A stretch of 33,384 nucleotides of DNA from Sphaerochaetaceae bacterium (GTDB taxonomy: Bacteria > Spirochaetota > Spirochaetia > Sphaerochaetales > Sphaerochaetaceae), in the NCBI GenBank assembly GCA_028532765.1, contig JAQQAR010000052.1, forward strand, positions 1-33,384, written 5' to 3'. Under the pieces are notes generated by a model. That model did not search any database and was not told where the DNA came from. It was given only the letters and a program-made list of their open reading frames with translations. The position numbers and the translations under genes are program-made. The stretch's first letter is position 1; every line of letters starts with the position of its first letter. Below, piece by piece: positions 1 through 8,257 of this stretch.

Positions 1-414
1 GATAACGGTGATGTTGCTTACAATGTGTCCAAAGAGCTCTTCAAGAAGTATCCCGATCTGAAAGGAGTAATGGGAACCTCTTCTTATGATGCTCCGGGTG
101 TTGCCCGAGCCATCCAGGAATTGGGTCTGGTTGACAAGGCATTTACATCCGGTACCGGTATGCCTCTTGATAACGCTGAACTACTTGAAAGCGGCGTCGT
201 CAAGTCTCTTACCCTCTGGGACCCTGCCCTCGCAGGAAAAGCTATGATTTCTCTTGCTGTCAAGGTATTGGACGGTGAGAAAATCACGGCTCCAGTGGAT
301 CTTGGTGTGGAAGGATACACCAACCTTCAGTTCAGAGAAGGAAGCAAAACCGTTCTTGAAGGAGAAGGCTGGATCGTTATCAATGCTGACAATGTCTATG
401 ACTTCGGTTTCTAA
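1..414 (+). CDS. Sugar ABC transporter substrate-binding protein, CUT2 (RhaS/LsrB-like), C-terminal part
   Basis: This is the C-terminal 137 residues of a periplasmic sugar-binding protein; the reading frame is open from base 1, so the gene begins outside the window. The fold type is periplasmic binding protein type 1. The stretch GTSSYDAPGVARAIQELG is the usual 'look up the next ligand-bound state' region, and TSGTGMP followed by LTLWDPALAGKAM resembles the C-terminal lobe of rhamnose- and AI-2-type binding proteins. The gene is followed by a strong hairpin and then by the ATPase and two permease genes, which makes it the receptor of that transporter. The family call is firm. The actual ligand (rhamnose, AI-2, another pentose or hexose, or a polyol) cannot be read from the fragment. 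Confidence 0.85.
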   Translation, partial: DNGDVAYNVSKELFKKYPDLKGVMGTSSYDAPGVARAIQELGLVDKAFTSGTGMPLDNAELLESGVVKSLTLWDPALAGKAMISLAVKVLDGEKITAPVDLGVEGYTNLQFREGSKTVLEGEGWIVINADNVYDFGF

Positions 415-430
415 GGACTGTTTCTAAAAG

Positions 431-468
431 GATTGCCCTGCTGAATTAAAAAATTTTGCAGGGCAATC
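431..468 (+). other. Intercistronic hairpin after binding-protein gene
   Basis: The two perfect 11-base arms are GATTGCCCTGC (431-441) and GCAGGGCAATC (458-468), around a 16-base A/T-rich loop. Only a short, weak T stretch follows (TTCATTT), so it looks less like a full terminator than like an attenuator or mRNA 3'-end stabiliser. It sits between the binding-protein gene and the ATPase gene, where such elements are known to let the binding protein be made in excess over the membrane complex. That role is inference. Confidence 0.7.
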
Positions 469-525
469 TTCATTTAATGGTACTATATCTATAACCAGAA
501 CTGTACAAGAAGGGGGGAATGAGCC

Positions 526-2010
526 ATGTCGGAGAGCCTACTCAAGACCGTAGGTATATACAAATCATTTGTGGGAGTACAGGCGCTCAAGAATGTATCG
601 TTCAGTATGCAGCCCGGAGAAATTCATTGCCTCGCTGGAGAAAACGGGAGTGGAAAATCCACACTGATCAAGGTTATCAGTGGAGTATATACACCTGACG
701 CGGGATATATAGAATTCCAGGGAAATCAATACAAAAAAATCAGTCCGATCGATGCAATCAATAACGGAATCCAGGTTATTTATCAGGATTTTTCTGTTTT
801 CCCCAATCTAACGGTCATGGAAAACCTCGCTTTCAACAATGAGCTTGCTGAAGGACGCCGTCTGGTTAATTGGAAGCGAATGAAAAGCATTGCCCAGGAG
901 GCTCTTGCAAAAATCAATGTCTCTATTGACTTGGATGCCTATGTAGGAACCCTGACAGTTGCTGAGAAACAGATGATAGCAATCAGTCGTGCGTTGATGC
1001 AGGATGCAAGGCTTATTATCATGGATGAGCCAACTACCGCTCTAACAAAAAAAGAGGTAGCCAACCTTTTCAAGATTATCACCCAACTCAAGGAACAAGG
1101 CATTGCCACACTTTTTGTCAGCCACAAATTGAATGAGGTGTTCGAGATATCTGAAAAATTTACGATTCTTCGAAGTGGCGAGGTTGTTGCTTCTGGATCA
1201 ACATCAGATCTGGATGATAGAAAATTCTCATTCTATATGACGGGGCGCGAATTTGAGAAAAGAAATTTCAAGGCTGAAAGTGTCTCTGAAAATCCAATAT
1301 TCAGAGCTGAGAAAGCAGGATTATCCAATCATTTCTCCGATATTTCCTTCTCTCTCCGCCAAGGGGAGATTATTGGTATTACCGGACTCTTGGATTCAGG
1401 CCGAACAGAATTAGCCCTCTCCATGTTTGGTATCAAGCCAATTGATGAGGGGACATTCTTTGTAGATGAGAACCCAGTTTCCATACAAAGTCCTCGAGAT
1501 GCCATCAATTTCGATATTGGCTATGTCCCAGAAGACCGCTTGAGTGAAGGCCTTTTCCTTTCACAAAGTATTGCTGATAACATTGTCATCTCTGAGATCG
1601 ACCAACTTACAAAAAAAGCAGGGATTCTGGACGAGGAGAAACGCTCCAAAGAGGTGTCCAGATGGGTGGACAACCTTGCAATCGCAACACCGGATGCAAA
1701 CAATGCAAGCCAGACGCTATCAGGCGGTAATCAGCAAAGAATCGTGCTCGCTAAATGGCTTGCTTGTAATCCAAGGATTTTGGTTCTGAACGGACCTACT
1801 GTTGGAGTAGACATTGGATCAAAACATGATATCCACGGGATTCTGCAGGATCTGGCAAAGAAAGGGATTGGCATCATCATCTTCAGCGATGATCTTCCTG
1901 AGGTGATAGAAAATTGTTCACGCATTCTGGTTATGAAGAATGGAAGGATTGTTACAGAGCTCTCAGCAGAGAAGACTGATGAGAAGCTGATTTTGTCACA
2001 TATGTTGTAG
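526..2010 (+). CDS. Sugar ABC transporter ATP-binding protein (CUT2, two fused ATPase domains)
   Basis: This 494-residue cytoplasmic protein has the duplicated ATPase layout of RbsA/MglA/RhaT-type transporters and would energise uptake with the two following permeases. The first domain has Walker A GENGSGKST (38-46), the CUT2-style signature LTVAEKQM (143-150) and Walker B IIMDEPT (164-170). The second domain is degenerate: its P-loop region reads GLLDSGRTE (287-295) and, after a good signature LSGGNQQ (398-404), the Walker B segment reads VLNGPT (420-425) instead of LDEPT, so the catalytic glutamate is missing. Similar wear of the second domain is common in this family, so only the first site probably hydrolyses ATP. 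The start ATG is preceded by a G-rich ribosome site (AGGGGGG, 511-517). The stop is 12 bases from the next gene. Confidence 0.92.
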   Translation: MSESLLKTVGIYKSFVGVQALKNVSFSMQPGEIHCLAGENGSGKSTLIKVISGVYTPDAGYIEFQGNQYKKISPIDAINNGIQVIYQDFSVFPNLTVMENLAFNNELAEGRRLVNWKRMKSIAQEALAKINVSIDLDAYVGTLTVAEKQMIAISRALMQDARLIIMDEPTTALTKKEVANLFKIITQLKEQGIATLFVSHKLNEVFEISEKFTILRSGEVVASGSTSDLDDRKFSFYMTGREFEKRNFKAESVSENPIFRAEKAGLSNHFSDISFSLRQGEIIGITGLLDSGRTELALSMFGIKPIDEGTFFVDENPVSIQSPRDAINFDIGYVPEDRLSEGLFLSQSIADNIVISEIDQLTKKAGILDEEKRSKEVSRWVDNLAIATPDANNASQTLSGGNQQRIVLAKWLACNPRILVLNGPTVGVDIGSKHDIHGILQDLAKKGIGIIIFSDDLPEVIENCSRILVMKNGRIVTELSAEKTDEKLILSHML

Positions 2011-2022
2011 GGAGGCATTACG

Positions 2023-3060
2023 GTGGATACAACACGTACGTTACTTAAGAAACTCTCTCGTCGGAATGAACCCTATATTTTTCTGGTACTTCTGGCGCTA
2101 TGCTTGTTGATAGAATTCCGATCTGGGCAATTTTTCTCTTCCAACAACCTTGTTGACATTGCATCAGCGTTGATTGTCCCTGGATTGTTTGCGATAGGTA
2201 CTTTCTTGGTAATTATATCTGGAGGTATCGATGTTTCATTTCCGGCGCTAGCTTCTTTAAGCGTTTATGCAACAACAAAATATCTGCTGGACACTAATTA
2301 CGAGGGTGGTGTTTGGGTCGCAATCCTGATGGCCCTCGCCATAGGGGCCTTGCTTGGAGCTTTTAATGGGTTGTTCATTGGATATTTCAAGCTTCCTGCT
2401 CTCATTGTAACGCTCGGTTCCTCAAGCGTATTCAAGGGTATTATGCAAGGTGCATTGAATTCAAGACAGTTGACCATTATCCCTTCAGGAATGAGAGACT
2501 GGGGAACTTCTGCACTCTTTACAGCACGGAATCCTGTATCTGGATTGACCAGTCGCATGCCCGTTACCTTCATTGCCTTTGTTATTGTACTGCTATTCGT
2601 CTTTTTCCTGTTGAAATACACCATGTTTGGGCGCGGAATCTATGCGATAGGAGGAAGTGAGGTCAGTGCACACCGAGCAGGCTTCAACGTAGTGCGGACA
2701 AAGGTGGTCATGTATATCATGGTAGGTATGATCGCCAGCCTTGCCGGTGTTATCAGGGTATGCATGATGCAACAAGCTCATCCCACCAACATGCTCGGTA
2801 TGGAAATGAATATCATTGCCGGCGTAGTCTTGGGTGGCACAGCTATTACGGGAGGACGCGGTACTTTACTGGGATGTATGCTTGGAACCTTGCTTATCGT
2901 CATTGTGGAAAATTCCATGATTCTGCTTGGAATACCAACTTCGTATAAGAGTGTATTCACTGGTGCCTTGATCATCATTGGAACCGGGGTTAGTGCTTAT
3001 CAGGTAATGCACATGAATAGAGTTCGCAGTAAACGAGTGAAGAGCAAGGAGGCTGCATGA
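2023..3060 (+). CDS. Sugar ABC transporter permease 1 (CUT2, RbsC/RhaP/LsrC-like)
   Basis: This 345-residue hydrophobic inner-membrane protein of the branched-chain/ribose permease superfamily has about eight to ten membrane spans. The segment SGGIDVSFPALASL (residues about 66-79) is the classic RbsC-family 'GGIDLSVG' region and GVVLGGTAITGGRGTLLG is the conserved cytoplasmic loop that contacts the ATPase. The start is GTG, chosen because a strong GGAGG (2011-2015) lies seven bases upstream. It overlaps the next permease gene by four bases. Two non-identical permeases encoded side by side are typical of rhamnose and AI-2 type transporters and suggest a heterodimeric channel. The substrate is not determined. 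Confidence 0.9.
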   Translation: MDTTRTLLKKLSRRNEPYIFLVLLALCLLIEFRSGQFFSSNNLVDIASALIVPGLFAIGTFLVIISGGIDVSFPALASLSVYATTKYLLDTNYEGGVWVAILMALAIGALLGAFNGLFIGYFKLPALIVTLGSSSVFKGIMQGALNSRQLTIIPSGMRDWGTSALFTARNPVSGLTSRMPVTFIAFVIVLLFVFFLLKYTMFGRGIYAIGGSEVSAHRAGFNVVRTKVVMYIMVGMIASLAGVIRVCMMQQAHPTNMLGMEMNIIAGVVLGGTAITGGRGTLLGCMLGTLLIVIVENSMILLGIPTSYKSVFTGALIIIGTGVSAYQVMHMNRVRSKRVKSKEAA

Positions 3061-4118
3061 TGACCCAGGAAAGGATACAGCCAATGCAACGTTTCCAACA
3101 AATGTATCGCAATGACCGGCATCTCTGGCGCTTGATCTTGATGATTGTCATCTGGTTGTTGTTCATGGCAATTACTAGGTTCAACAAGTTTTATTCTGTG
3201 ATCAATTTTCAGACAATGGCTGCCCAGTTCCCAGAGTTTGGTATTATGAGCCTGGGGGTCATGCTCTGCATGATTACAGGAGGTATTGACTTATCGGTCG
3301 TTGGAACGGCCAACCTCACTTCCATCCTTATGGGGTTCCTTCTCCTGAGGCTTACTGATGCTGCGGGAGGTCTTCCAGCCTTTGCCATTCCCTTGGTATT
3401 TCTCTTGGGAATTCTCATTGGAGGGTCTTTGGGGTTATTCAATGGATTACTTGTTTCAAAATTCCATATCCCTCCCATTCTCGCCACTATGGGATCTGGG
3501 GAGTTGTTTACTGGTATTTGCCTGGCAATGACGAATGGAAATGCTGTAAGCAAGTTTTCTCGTACATACGCCAAAACCATCAATAATCGTCTATTCGATC
3601 TGATTCCAGTCCAATTGATCATTTTTATCGTGATGGCAGCCCTTATTTGGTTTCTCATCTCAAAGACCGTCTTTGGAACAAAGATTTACATGCTGGGAAC
3701 CAATGAGAATGTAGCAAAATTTAGTGGACTACATATTGATAGGCTGTACATGAAGACCTATATGCTCTCAGGTATTTGTGCGGCACTTGGTGGAATGATC
3801 ATGCTTGCCAATTACAACTCTGCAAGAGCAGACTATGGGACAGTCTATACCCTGCAATGTGTCTTGATTGTTGTGTTGGGTGGAGTGAACCCCTATGGTG
3901 GCCGAGGACGAATCAGTGGGGTTGTTTTAGCAATTATCCTGTTACGCCTGCTTGAAACTGGCCTCAACCGCTTCCCAAGAATCAGTAGCTACTATATTTC
4001 GCTCATCTGGGGTGGTGTTCTTATCCTGGTAATGGTTATGAATTACTTTACTGAACACAAGAAAGTGGTTTTCCGAGAACCCACTCAACCAAACCTGCAA
4101 AAGGAGGCTGCCAAATGA
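3057..4118 (+). CDS. Sugar ABC transporter permease 2 (CUT2, RhaQ/LsrD-like)
   Basis: This second permease subunit of the same transporter has 353 residues in the same superfamily. It has the motif TGGIDLSVVGTANL near residue 78 and the loop VVLGGVNPYGGRGRISG near residue 275. Two adjacent ATGs (3057 and 3060) are possible starts. The ribosome site AAGGAGG is four bases from the first and seven from the second, so initiation at 3060, giving a protein one residue shorter, is equally or more likely. The gene overlaps its upstream neighbour by ATGA and its downstream neighbour by ATGA, so the three genes are translationally coupled. Confidence 0.9.
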   Translation: MMTQERIQPMQRFQQMYRNDRHLWRLILMIVIWLLFMAITRFNKFYSVINFQTMAAQFPEFGIMSLGVMLCMITGGIDLSVVGTANLTSILMGFLLLRLTDAAGGLPAFAIPLVFLLGILIGGSLGLFNGLLVSKFHIPPILATMGSGELFTGICLAMTNGNAVSKFSRTYAKTINNRLFDLIPVQLIIFIVMAALIWFLISKTVFGTKIYMLGTNENVAKFSGLHIDRLYMKTYMLSGICAALGGMIMLANYNSARADYGTVYTLQCVLIVVLGGVNPYGGRGRISGVVLAIILLRLLETGLNRFPRISSYYISLIWGGVLILVMVMNYFTEHKKVVFREPTQPNLQKEAAK

Positions 4119-4873
4119 AATCTATCAAAGTCATGTTAGTCGGTGAATCCTGGTTTTCCGAAAGTACTCACCACAAAGGATTTGACCACTTCAGTTCCGG
4201 TATCTATGAAACCGGTCAAGAGCATATGAGAAAAGCCATGGAAGCGGATAAGGAGATTGAATACACACATCTTGCCGGCCATCTTGCTGGCGAAGAGTTT
4301 CCTTCCAGTATTGAAGAATTATCAAAATATGATGTGATAATTCTTAGTGACATTGGGGCAAATACACTTCTGTTAAGTCGCCGTGTGTTTATTGAAGGCA
4401 AGACTTCGGTAAATCGTCTTCAACTGATCAGGGAATGGGTGAAAAATGGCGGTGCACTATGCATGTGTGGAGGGTATCTCTCTTTTGCGGGTATCCAAGC
4501 ATCTGCAAAGTACTTTAGGACACCGATTGAAGAGGTGCTTCCTGTAGATATCTATACATTTGATGACCGCGTGGAGACGCCAGAAGGCACACCTATTGAA
4601 GTTCTTGACCCTGAACATCCAATTATTGAAAACATTCCTAATCAGTGGCCTATCCTCTTGGGATATCAAGAGGCACCCCTGAAAAAGGATGCCCATCTCA
4701 TCCTGCAAACTGGCTACGGGCATCCTCTGCTCGCTACAATGGAGTATGGGAAAGGACGATCATTGGTTTGGATGTCTGATATCGGGCCACACTGGTGTCC
4801 TCAGGATTTTGTCGAATGGGAAGGCTATCAAATGATGTGGCAGAATGCGATGCATTGGTTAGCAAAACGATGA
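4115..4873 (+). CDS. Glutamine amidotransferase-like protein (PF07090/ThuA-like class)
   Basis: This is a 252-residue soluble protein of the class I glutamine-amidotransferase-like superfamily that often accompanies sugar transporters. It has an N-terminal strand MLVGESWF, a central IILSDIGANTLLLS, the conserved GGALCMCGGYLSFAGIQ segment at about residues 112-128, and a late GYGHPLLATMEYGKGRSLVWMSDIGPHW block. The last resembles the metal-ion or sugar-handling end of ThuA-type proteins. No glutaminase function can be claimed: a Cys lies near the expected elbow, but the full Cys-His-Glu triad is not obvious. The start overlaps the permease stop by ATGA with AAGGAGG seven bases upstream, so it is made with the transporter and probably processes or senses the imported sugar. 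Confidence 0.75.
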   Translation: MKSIKVMLVGESWFSESTHHKGFDHFSSGIYETGQEHMRKAMEADKEIEYTHLAGHLAGEEFPSSIEELSKYDVIILSDIGANTLLLSRRVFIEGKTSVNRLQLIREWVKNGGALCMCGGYLSFAGIQASAKYFRTPIEEVLPVDIYTFDDRVETPEGTPIEVLDPEHPIIENIPNQWPILLGYQEAPLKKDAHLILQTGYGHPLLATMEYGKGRSLVWMSDIGPHWCPQDFVEWEGYQMMWQNAMHWLAKR

Positions 4874-4933
4874 TAGCAACTCTTCACGGGAAGGATACTC
4901 CCTGTACCTCAGTAACGTAAGGAACCTATTGTT

Positions 4934-5437
4934 ATGCAAAACACCAACCGCCTCATTGCCCTGCTCCATGAACAGATGTTCACCTATGAAAGGGGCAATC
5001 CAGAACGTATTGCTCACCTAACCAAGGTCCACGACTATGCCAGGACGATTGGCTTGCTTGAAGGCATTGATGAGGAAATACTAGCAACCTTGGAAGCAGC
5101 GGCCATTGTGCATGATATCGGTATAAAGGTGTCCTTGGAAAAATATGGGAGTAGCAGAGGCGATTTGCAGGAGAAGGAAGGATCGCCTCTTGCCAAAGCC
5201 CTCCTGACAAAGCTTGATTTTCCCTCTTCAATGATCGAACGAGTAGCATTCTTGGTAGGGCATCACCACACCTATGATACCATTGATGGAATCGATTACC
5301 AGATCCTCGTAGAGAGTGACTTCCTGGTTAACCTCCAAGAGAAGAAAACAGACATTGAAGCAATTAGAAAGGTATATGAGGAGATTTTTAAGACAAAGTC
5401 AGGAAAACAGTTATGCGGGGAGATGTTTGGGATATAG
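4934..5437 (+). CDS. HD-domain phosphohydrolase
   Basis: This 167-residue soluble protein has a full HD-superfamily metal set: an early His (in HLTKVHDYA, about residue 33), HD in VHDIGIK (about 58-64), a His cluster in VGHHHTYD (about 103-110) and an Asp in VESDFLVN (about 125-132). Such small single-domain proteins are usually phosphatases or phosphodiesterases acting on nucleotides or other phosphate esters; the substrate is not predictable. It lies 60 bases after the amidotransferase-like gene on the same strand with AAGGAA nine bases before ATG, so it may be the last gene of the transporter operon. No terminator is visible between them. Confidence 0.8.
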   Translation: MQNTNRLIALLHEQMFTYERGNPERIAHLTKVHDYARTIGLLEGIDEEILATLEAAAIVHDIGIKVSLEKYGSSRGDLQEKEGSPLAKALLTKLDFPSSMIERVAFLVGHHHTYDTIDGIDYQILVESDFLVNLQEKKTDIEAIRKVYEEIFKTKSGKQLCGEMFGI

Positions 5438-5460
5438 GAATCTCTTCAATTAGAGCAATT

Positions 5461-5520
5461 TCACCTTGCGCTATAAAAGAAAGGTGACTTATCATACTGA
5501 CATACTCGTTCTAATAGAAC
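5461..5520 (+). other. Inverted repeats between HD-domain gene and lipoprotein gene
   Basis: Two symmetrical elements lie in this 107-base gap. A 7-bp stem (TCACCTT at 5461-5467 with AAGGTGA at 5481-5487) has no good T tract and may be a weak terminator of the upstream operon. Further on, GTTCTAATAGAAC (5508-5520) is a 6-bp-arm palindrome that could be an operator for the lipoprotein gene. A TATAAA (5472-5477) inside the stem could be a -10 box, but no convincing -35 box precedes it. All of these roles are tentative. Confidence 0.3.
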
Positions 5521-5544
5521 AAACCCCCCTCTTGGAGGCCTCCC

Positions 5545-6012
5545 ATGAGACGACCTATCCACTCTCTGCTTATCGCCGGTTGCTTGATTGCAATGACCTT
5601 GTTCCTGATCGGTTGTGAGGAGGAGATCATCTTAGAACCTCAAGGGGAGATTTGGGTATATGTGACTCCTAATGCTGATACCCAATATACCATCACTGGA
5701 ATTTTCAACGATGACCCTAATGCAGAAGAGAATTTTACCATGAGTGGCACCTCAGAAGATGTCACAGACGAGGATGCATTCGAATATTTTACTGATGAAT
5801 GGTTCATAGCTAATGATTATTTTCCGATATCTTTAGTCCCTTATGGAGATTGGGAGATCACAGTCATCGAACACACAATCTCTGATGAAACGGTCGAAAA
5901 TGATGAAGGGGGTGAAGACAATGCGGATGCAACAGATCCAAGAACCAGATCTGTCACAATCGACAGTACAACACCTAAGACAGTCTCTATAGATTTCACT
6001 ACTTCGTCATGA
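5545..6012 (+). CDS. Hypothetical acidic lipoprotein
   Basis: This 155-residue protein has a clear lipoprotein signal: a basic start (MRRP), a hydrophobic core and the lipobox LIGC with Cys24. The mature part is strongly acidic, with runs such as CEEE and many Asp/Glu residues through its C-terminal half. It reads as alternating beta strands (EIWVYVT, TQYTITGIF, RSVTIDS, KTVSIDF), which suggests a small beta-sandwich or carbohydrate-binding-like domain exposed at the periplasmic or outer surface. I recognise no family. GGAGG (5534-5538) lies six bases before ATG and is itself half of the perfect palindrome GGAGGCCTCC. The gene faces the diguanylate cyclase gene tail to tail with 11 bases between. 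Confidence 0.7.
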   Translation: MRRPIHSLLIAGCLIAMTLFLIGCEEEIILEPQGEIWVYVTPNADTQYTITGIFNDDPNAEENFTMSGTSEDVTDEDAFEYFTDEWFIANDYFPISLVPYGDWEITVIEHTISDETVENDEGGEDNADATDPRTRSVTIDSTTPKTVSIDFTTSS

Positions 6013-6023
6013 ATTGAATCTCT

Positions 6024-7370
6024 CTACAACGAAGCTCTATTCCTCCCACTCTCCTTTACCAAGTAGAGCGCCCTATCTGCAATCTCTATCAGCTCACCTT
6101 CATGTTTGGCATCCTTCTCTGGAAAGGAAACCCCTCCAATACTCACTGTCACGTGTATTTCTTGATCCCCGTAGGTAACTCGCTTATTCTCAATCTTCCG
6201 CCTGATAGATTCAGCAATCTCGATTGAATCCTCTTTGCCCGCACCAATAAGTAAAACCAAGAACTCATCTCCACCGAGACGTACAAGAATATCTCCTTCA
6301 CGAAGTTGACTGCGTGCAGTAGTAGCAACCGCTTGAAGCACCCTATCCCCTACCGTATGCCCATACGTATCATTTACCTGCTTGAATTTATCAATATCCA
6401 TCATCAATAACCCAAGAGAGCCATCTTGTTTGATAGTCCGAACAAATTCCTCATGAAGACGCGTAAGTCCAAATCGCCGGTTATAGAGACCTGTCAAGGG
6501 ATCAATAGCGGCAAGCATCTGTACCTGGTCATGGGTGATTGCATTATGTAAAGCAAGCGCTAGGCTGTTACTAAAAAGCTCAATCGTATCTATCGCTTCT
6601 TGCGCAATTGGAAGCGCACGAGCAAACACAAGAACACCGAGAGGAACCTGTTTGTAGACAATAGGCTGGACAATGACTTGCGAGGGTCTAAAAGCTGTAA
6701 TGACACCATCCAGAAACAATCCGTCAGGAATAGATATTGTAGAACGATGAAGACTCTGCATAGAGGATAATACAATTGAGTTTTTACCCAAAGCTTCATG
6801 TTGTCTCAATGCCACAGCAGCAACAGGAACAAGCTCCCCCCCAGTCTCGACCAAAATCGCCCCCCCATCGATGGAAAACATTTTCATCATGCTATTAAGT
6901 GCAGTCTTGCATAACTGATCCGTCTCTAAATAACTGGTCAACATTCGTGTAAACGACCGTATTTCCTTCTCCAGACGCATCGAGGAAGAAAGTGTGTCAA
7001 CAAGCGTATTGAATGCTTGCGAGCTAGCCCCAATGACATCCTCACTATCAACAGGTATATGACAGTTCTCGGGAGTACAATCCAAGACATCTTCCCTGCC
7101 TGAGACTTCCTTAATATGTTCTTCGATCTTAAGCATATGGCGAGAAAGCTTTATCAGACGACTACCAACGATATTGTGGGCAAGCAAAATATTCACAGCA
7201 CCGACAAACAATCCCGCAGCAATACAAACAGTAAAAAACCACCAAGTAAAAGCCAGGGATCTCTCCATGCCCAAGAGTATCATGAAGAAGGGGAAAATGA
7301 TTCCCACGAGCATACCAAATCCCATCATCCAAATTGCCAAATCAATAAAAACCTTCTTCGTTATCCGCAT
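6024..7370 (-). CDS. Membrane diguanylate cyclase (2 TM, HAMP-like/GAF, GGDEF)
   Basis: This 448-residue enzyme is predicted to make cyclic di-GMP from two GTP at the inner membrane. Two membrane spans (about 10-34 and 40-68) are followed by a HAMP-like/coiled linker (about 69-140), a GAF-like sensor region (about 145-280) and a complete GGDEF domain (about 290-448). The catalytic loop GGDEF is intact at residues 366-370, and an RxxD inhibitory site (REGD) lies exactly five residues before it, so product feedback inhibition is expected. DPLTGLYNRR and DIDKFKQVND are also canonical. It starts 104 bases after the MerR gene on the same strand with a good ribosome site (AGGAAGGGAG) and could be read from its own promoter or the upstream operon. 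Confidence 0.93.
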   Translation of the reverse strand: MRITKKVFIDLAIWMMGFGMLVGIIFPFFMILLGMERSLAFTWWFFTVCIAAGLFVGAVNILLAHNIVGSRLIKLSRHMLKIEEHIKEVSGREDVLDCTPENCHIPVDSEDVIGASSQAFNTLVDTLSSSMRLEKEIRSFTRMLTSYLETDQLCKTALNSMMKMFSIDGGAILVETGGELVPVAAVALRQHEALGKNSIVLSSMQSLHRSTISIPDGLFLDGVITAFRPSQVIVQPIVYKQVPLGVLVFARALPIAQEAIDTIELFSNSLALALHNAITHDQVQMLAAIDPLTGLYNRRFGLTRLHEEFVRTIKQDGSLGLLMMDIDKFKQVNDTYGHTVGDRVLQAVATTARSQLREGDILVRLGGDEFLVLLIGAGKEDSIEIAESIRRKIENKRVTYGDQEIHVTVSIGGVSFPEKDAKHEGELIEIADRALYLVKESGRNRASL

Positions 7371-7474
7371 AACTCTCCCTTCCTGTTAGTGCAATACTTT
7401 TATGTCAAATTGCTTGCGACAGCTGTGAGACCAACAAGAAGGAGCTTACAGGAACAACTATTCCAAATCAAGAA

Positions 7475-8248
7475 TCAACGACAGACAATCTCTGGAATAA
7501 TCGGAATCTGGATCTCAGTAATGAATCTACTGCTATCTCGCTCTACAAATTGGTCAAGAATATTGAAGTTGACCTCCCAATCAGCAAGACGATACTCCCC
7601 TCTCTCTTTTCTGATCCGGTCTATTGCTGTTCCTATTGTCTCGTAAGAACCCTGATGATACCCGCAGAGGAAAGAGCCTCCTTTGATAATTGACACATCA
7701 TGAATGGAAGGAATCTCTGATTCTTCAGGGGTGTACTCGAAAAGATACGCCCCAAACTGTTTCGTGTTTTCTCGATAAAATACCAAGGTTGGGTGGAAGT
7801 AGAATACATCTGATCCGTAGAGCGTCTCCTCTGAACCGATGTCCAGATAGTATCGATCAGGAAAAGACTTAACCTGTACTTCCTGCAGTTTTACCTGTGG
7901 AAGCTTTACCTTGATAAACTCAATCTTTCGCTGGATTGCAGAATCGATGGAAATAAGTTCTTGCCATCGTTGCCTCAGAAGAGCGGACTGCCCTTGCAAT
8001 CGTTCAATGGTATGGTCGAGGGTCCTGCTATCCAAATACTCACGGATTTGTTCCAAGGAGTACCCTAGCCGCTTCAAATACCGAATAGAAGCTACCTGGT
8101 AGACCTGGTCAAACTTGTATAGACGATACCCGTTGGCATGATTCCTATTGGAAGGAACCAACAAGCCAATCTTGTCATAATAGCGTAGCGTCTGTACATC
8201 AATGGCGAACAAATCTGCCAATTCCCCAATCGTGAAAAAGTCTTTCAT
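7475..8248 (-). CDS. MerR-family regulator with GyrI-like effector domain (BmrR type)
   Basis: This 257-residue regulator has a MerR winged helix at residues 1-70 (FTIGELADLFAIDVQTLRYYDKIGLL, then YRLYKFDQV), a dimerising coiled coil (about 80-120) and a C-terminal GyrI-like/BmrR effector-binding domain (about 125-255). This architecture usually senses small, often aromatic or cationic, organic ligands. It is the last gene of the purine-type uptake operon, nine bases after the permease. A canonical MerR promoter dyad stands at the head of that operon (14247-14277), so I infer that it controls the operon and itself in response to the imported compound. No ribosome site is visible before ATG, which suggests translational coupling and low-level synthesis. 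Confidence 0.88.
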   Translation of the reverse strand: MKDFFTIGELADLFAIDVQTLRYYDKIGLLVPSNRNHANGYRLYKFDQVYQVASIRYLKRLGYSLEQIREYLDSRTLDHTIERLQGQSALLRQRWQELISIDSAIQRKIEFIKVKLPQVKLQEVQVKSFPDRYYLDIGSEETLYGSDVFYFHPTLVFYRENTKQFGAYLFEYTPEESEIPSIHDVSIIKGGSFLCGYHQGSYETIGTAIDRIRKERGEYRLADWEVNFNILDQFVERDSSRFITEIQIPIIPEIVCR

Positions 8249-8257
8249 GGAGCAATA

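Noticed and set aside
7116..7646. Plus-strand open frame of 176 codons across the diguanylate cyclase/MerR junction
   Set aside because: It is antisense to two confidently called genes and shows low-complexity, non-protein-like composition.
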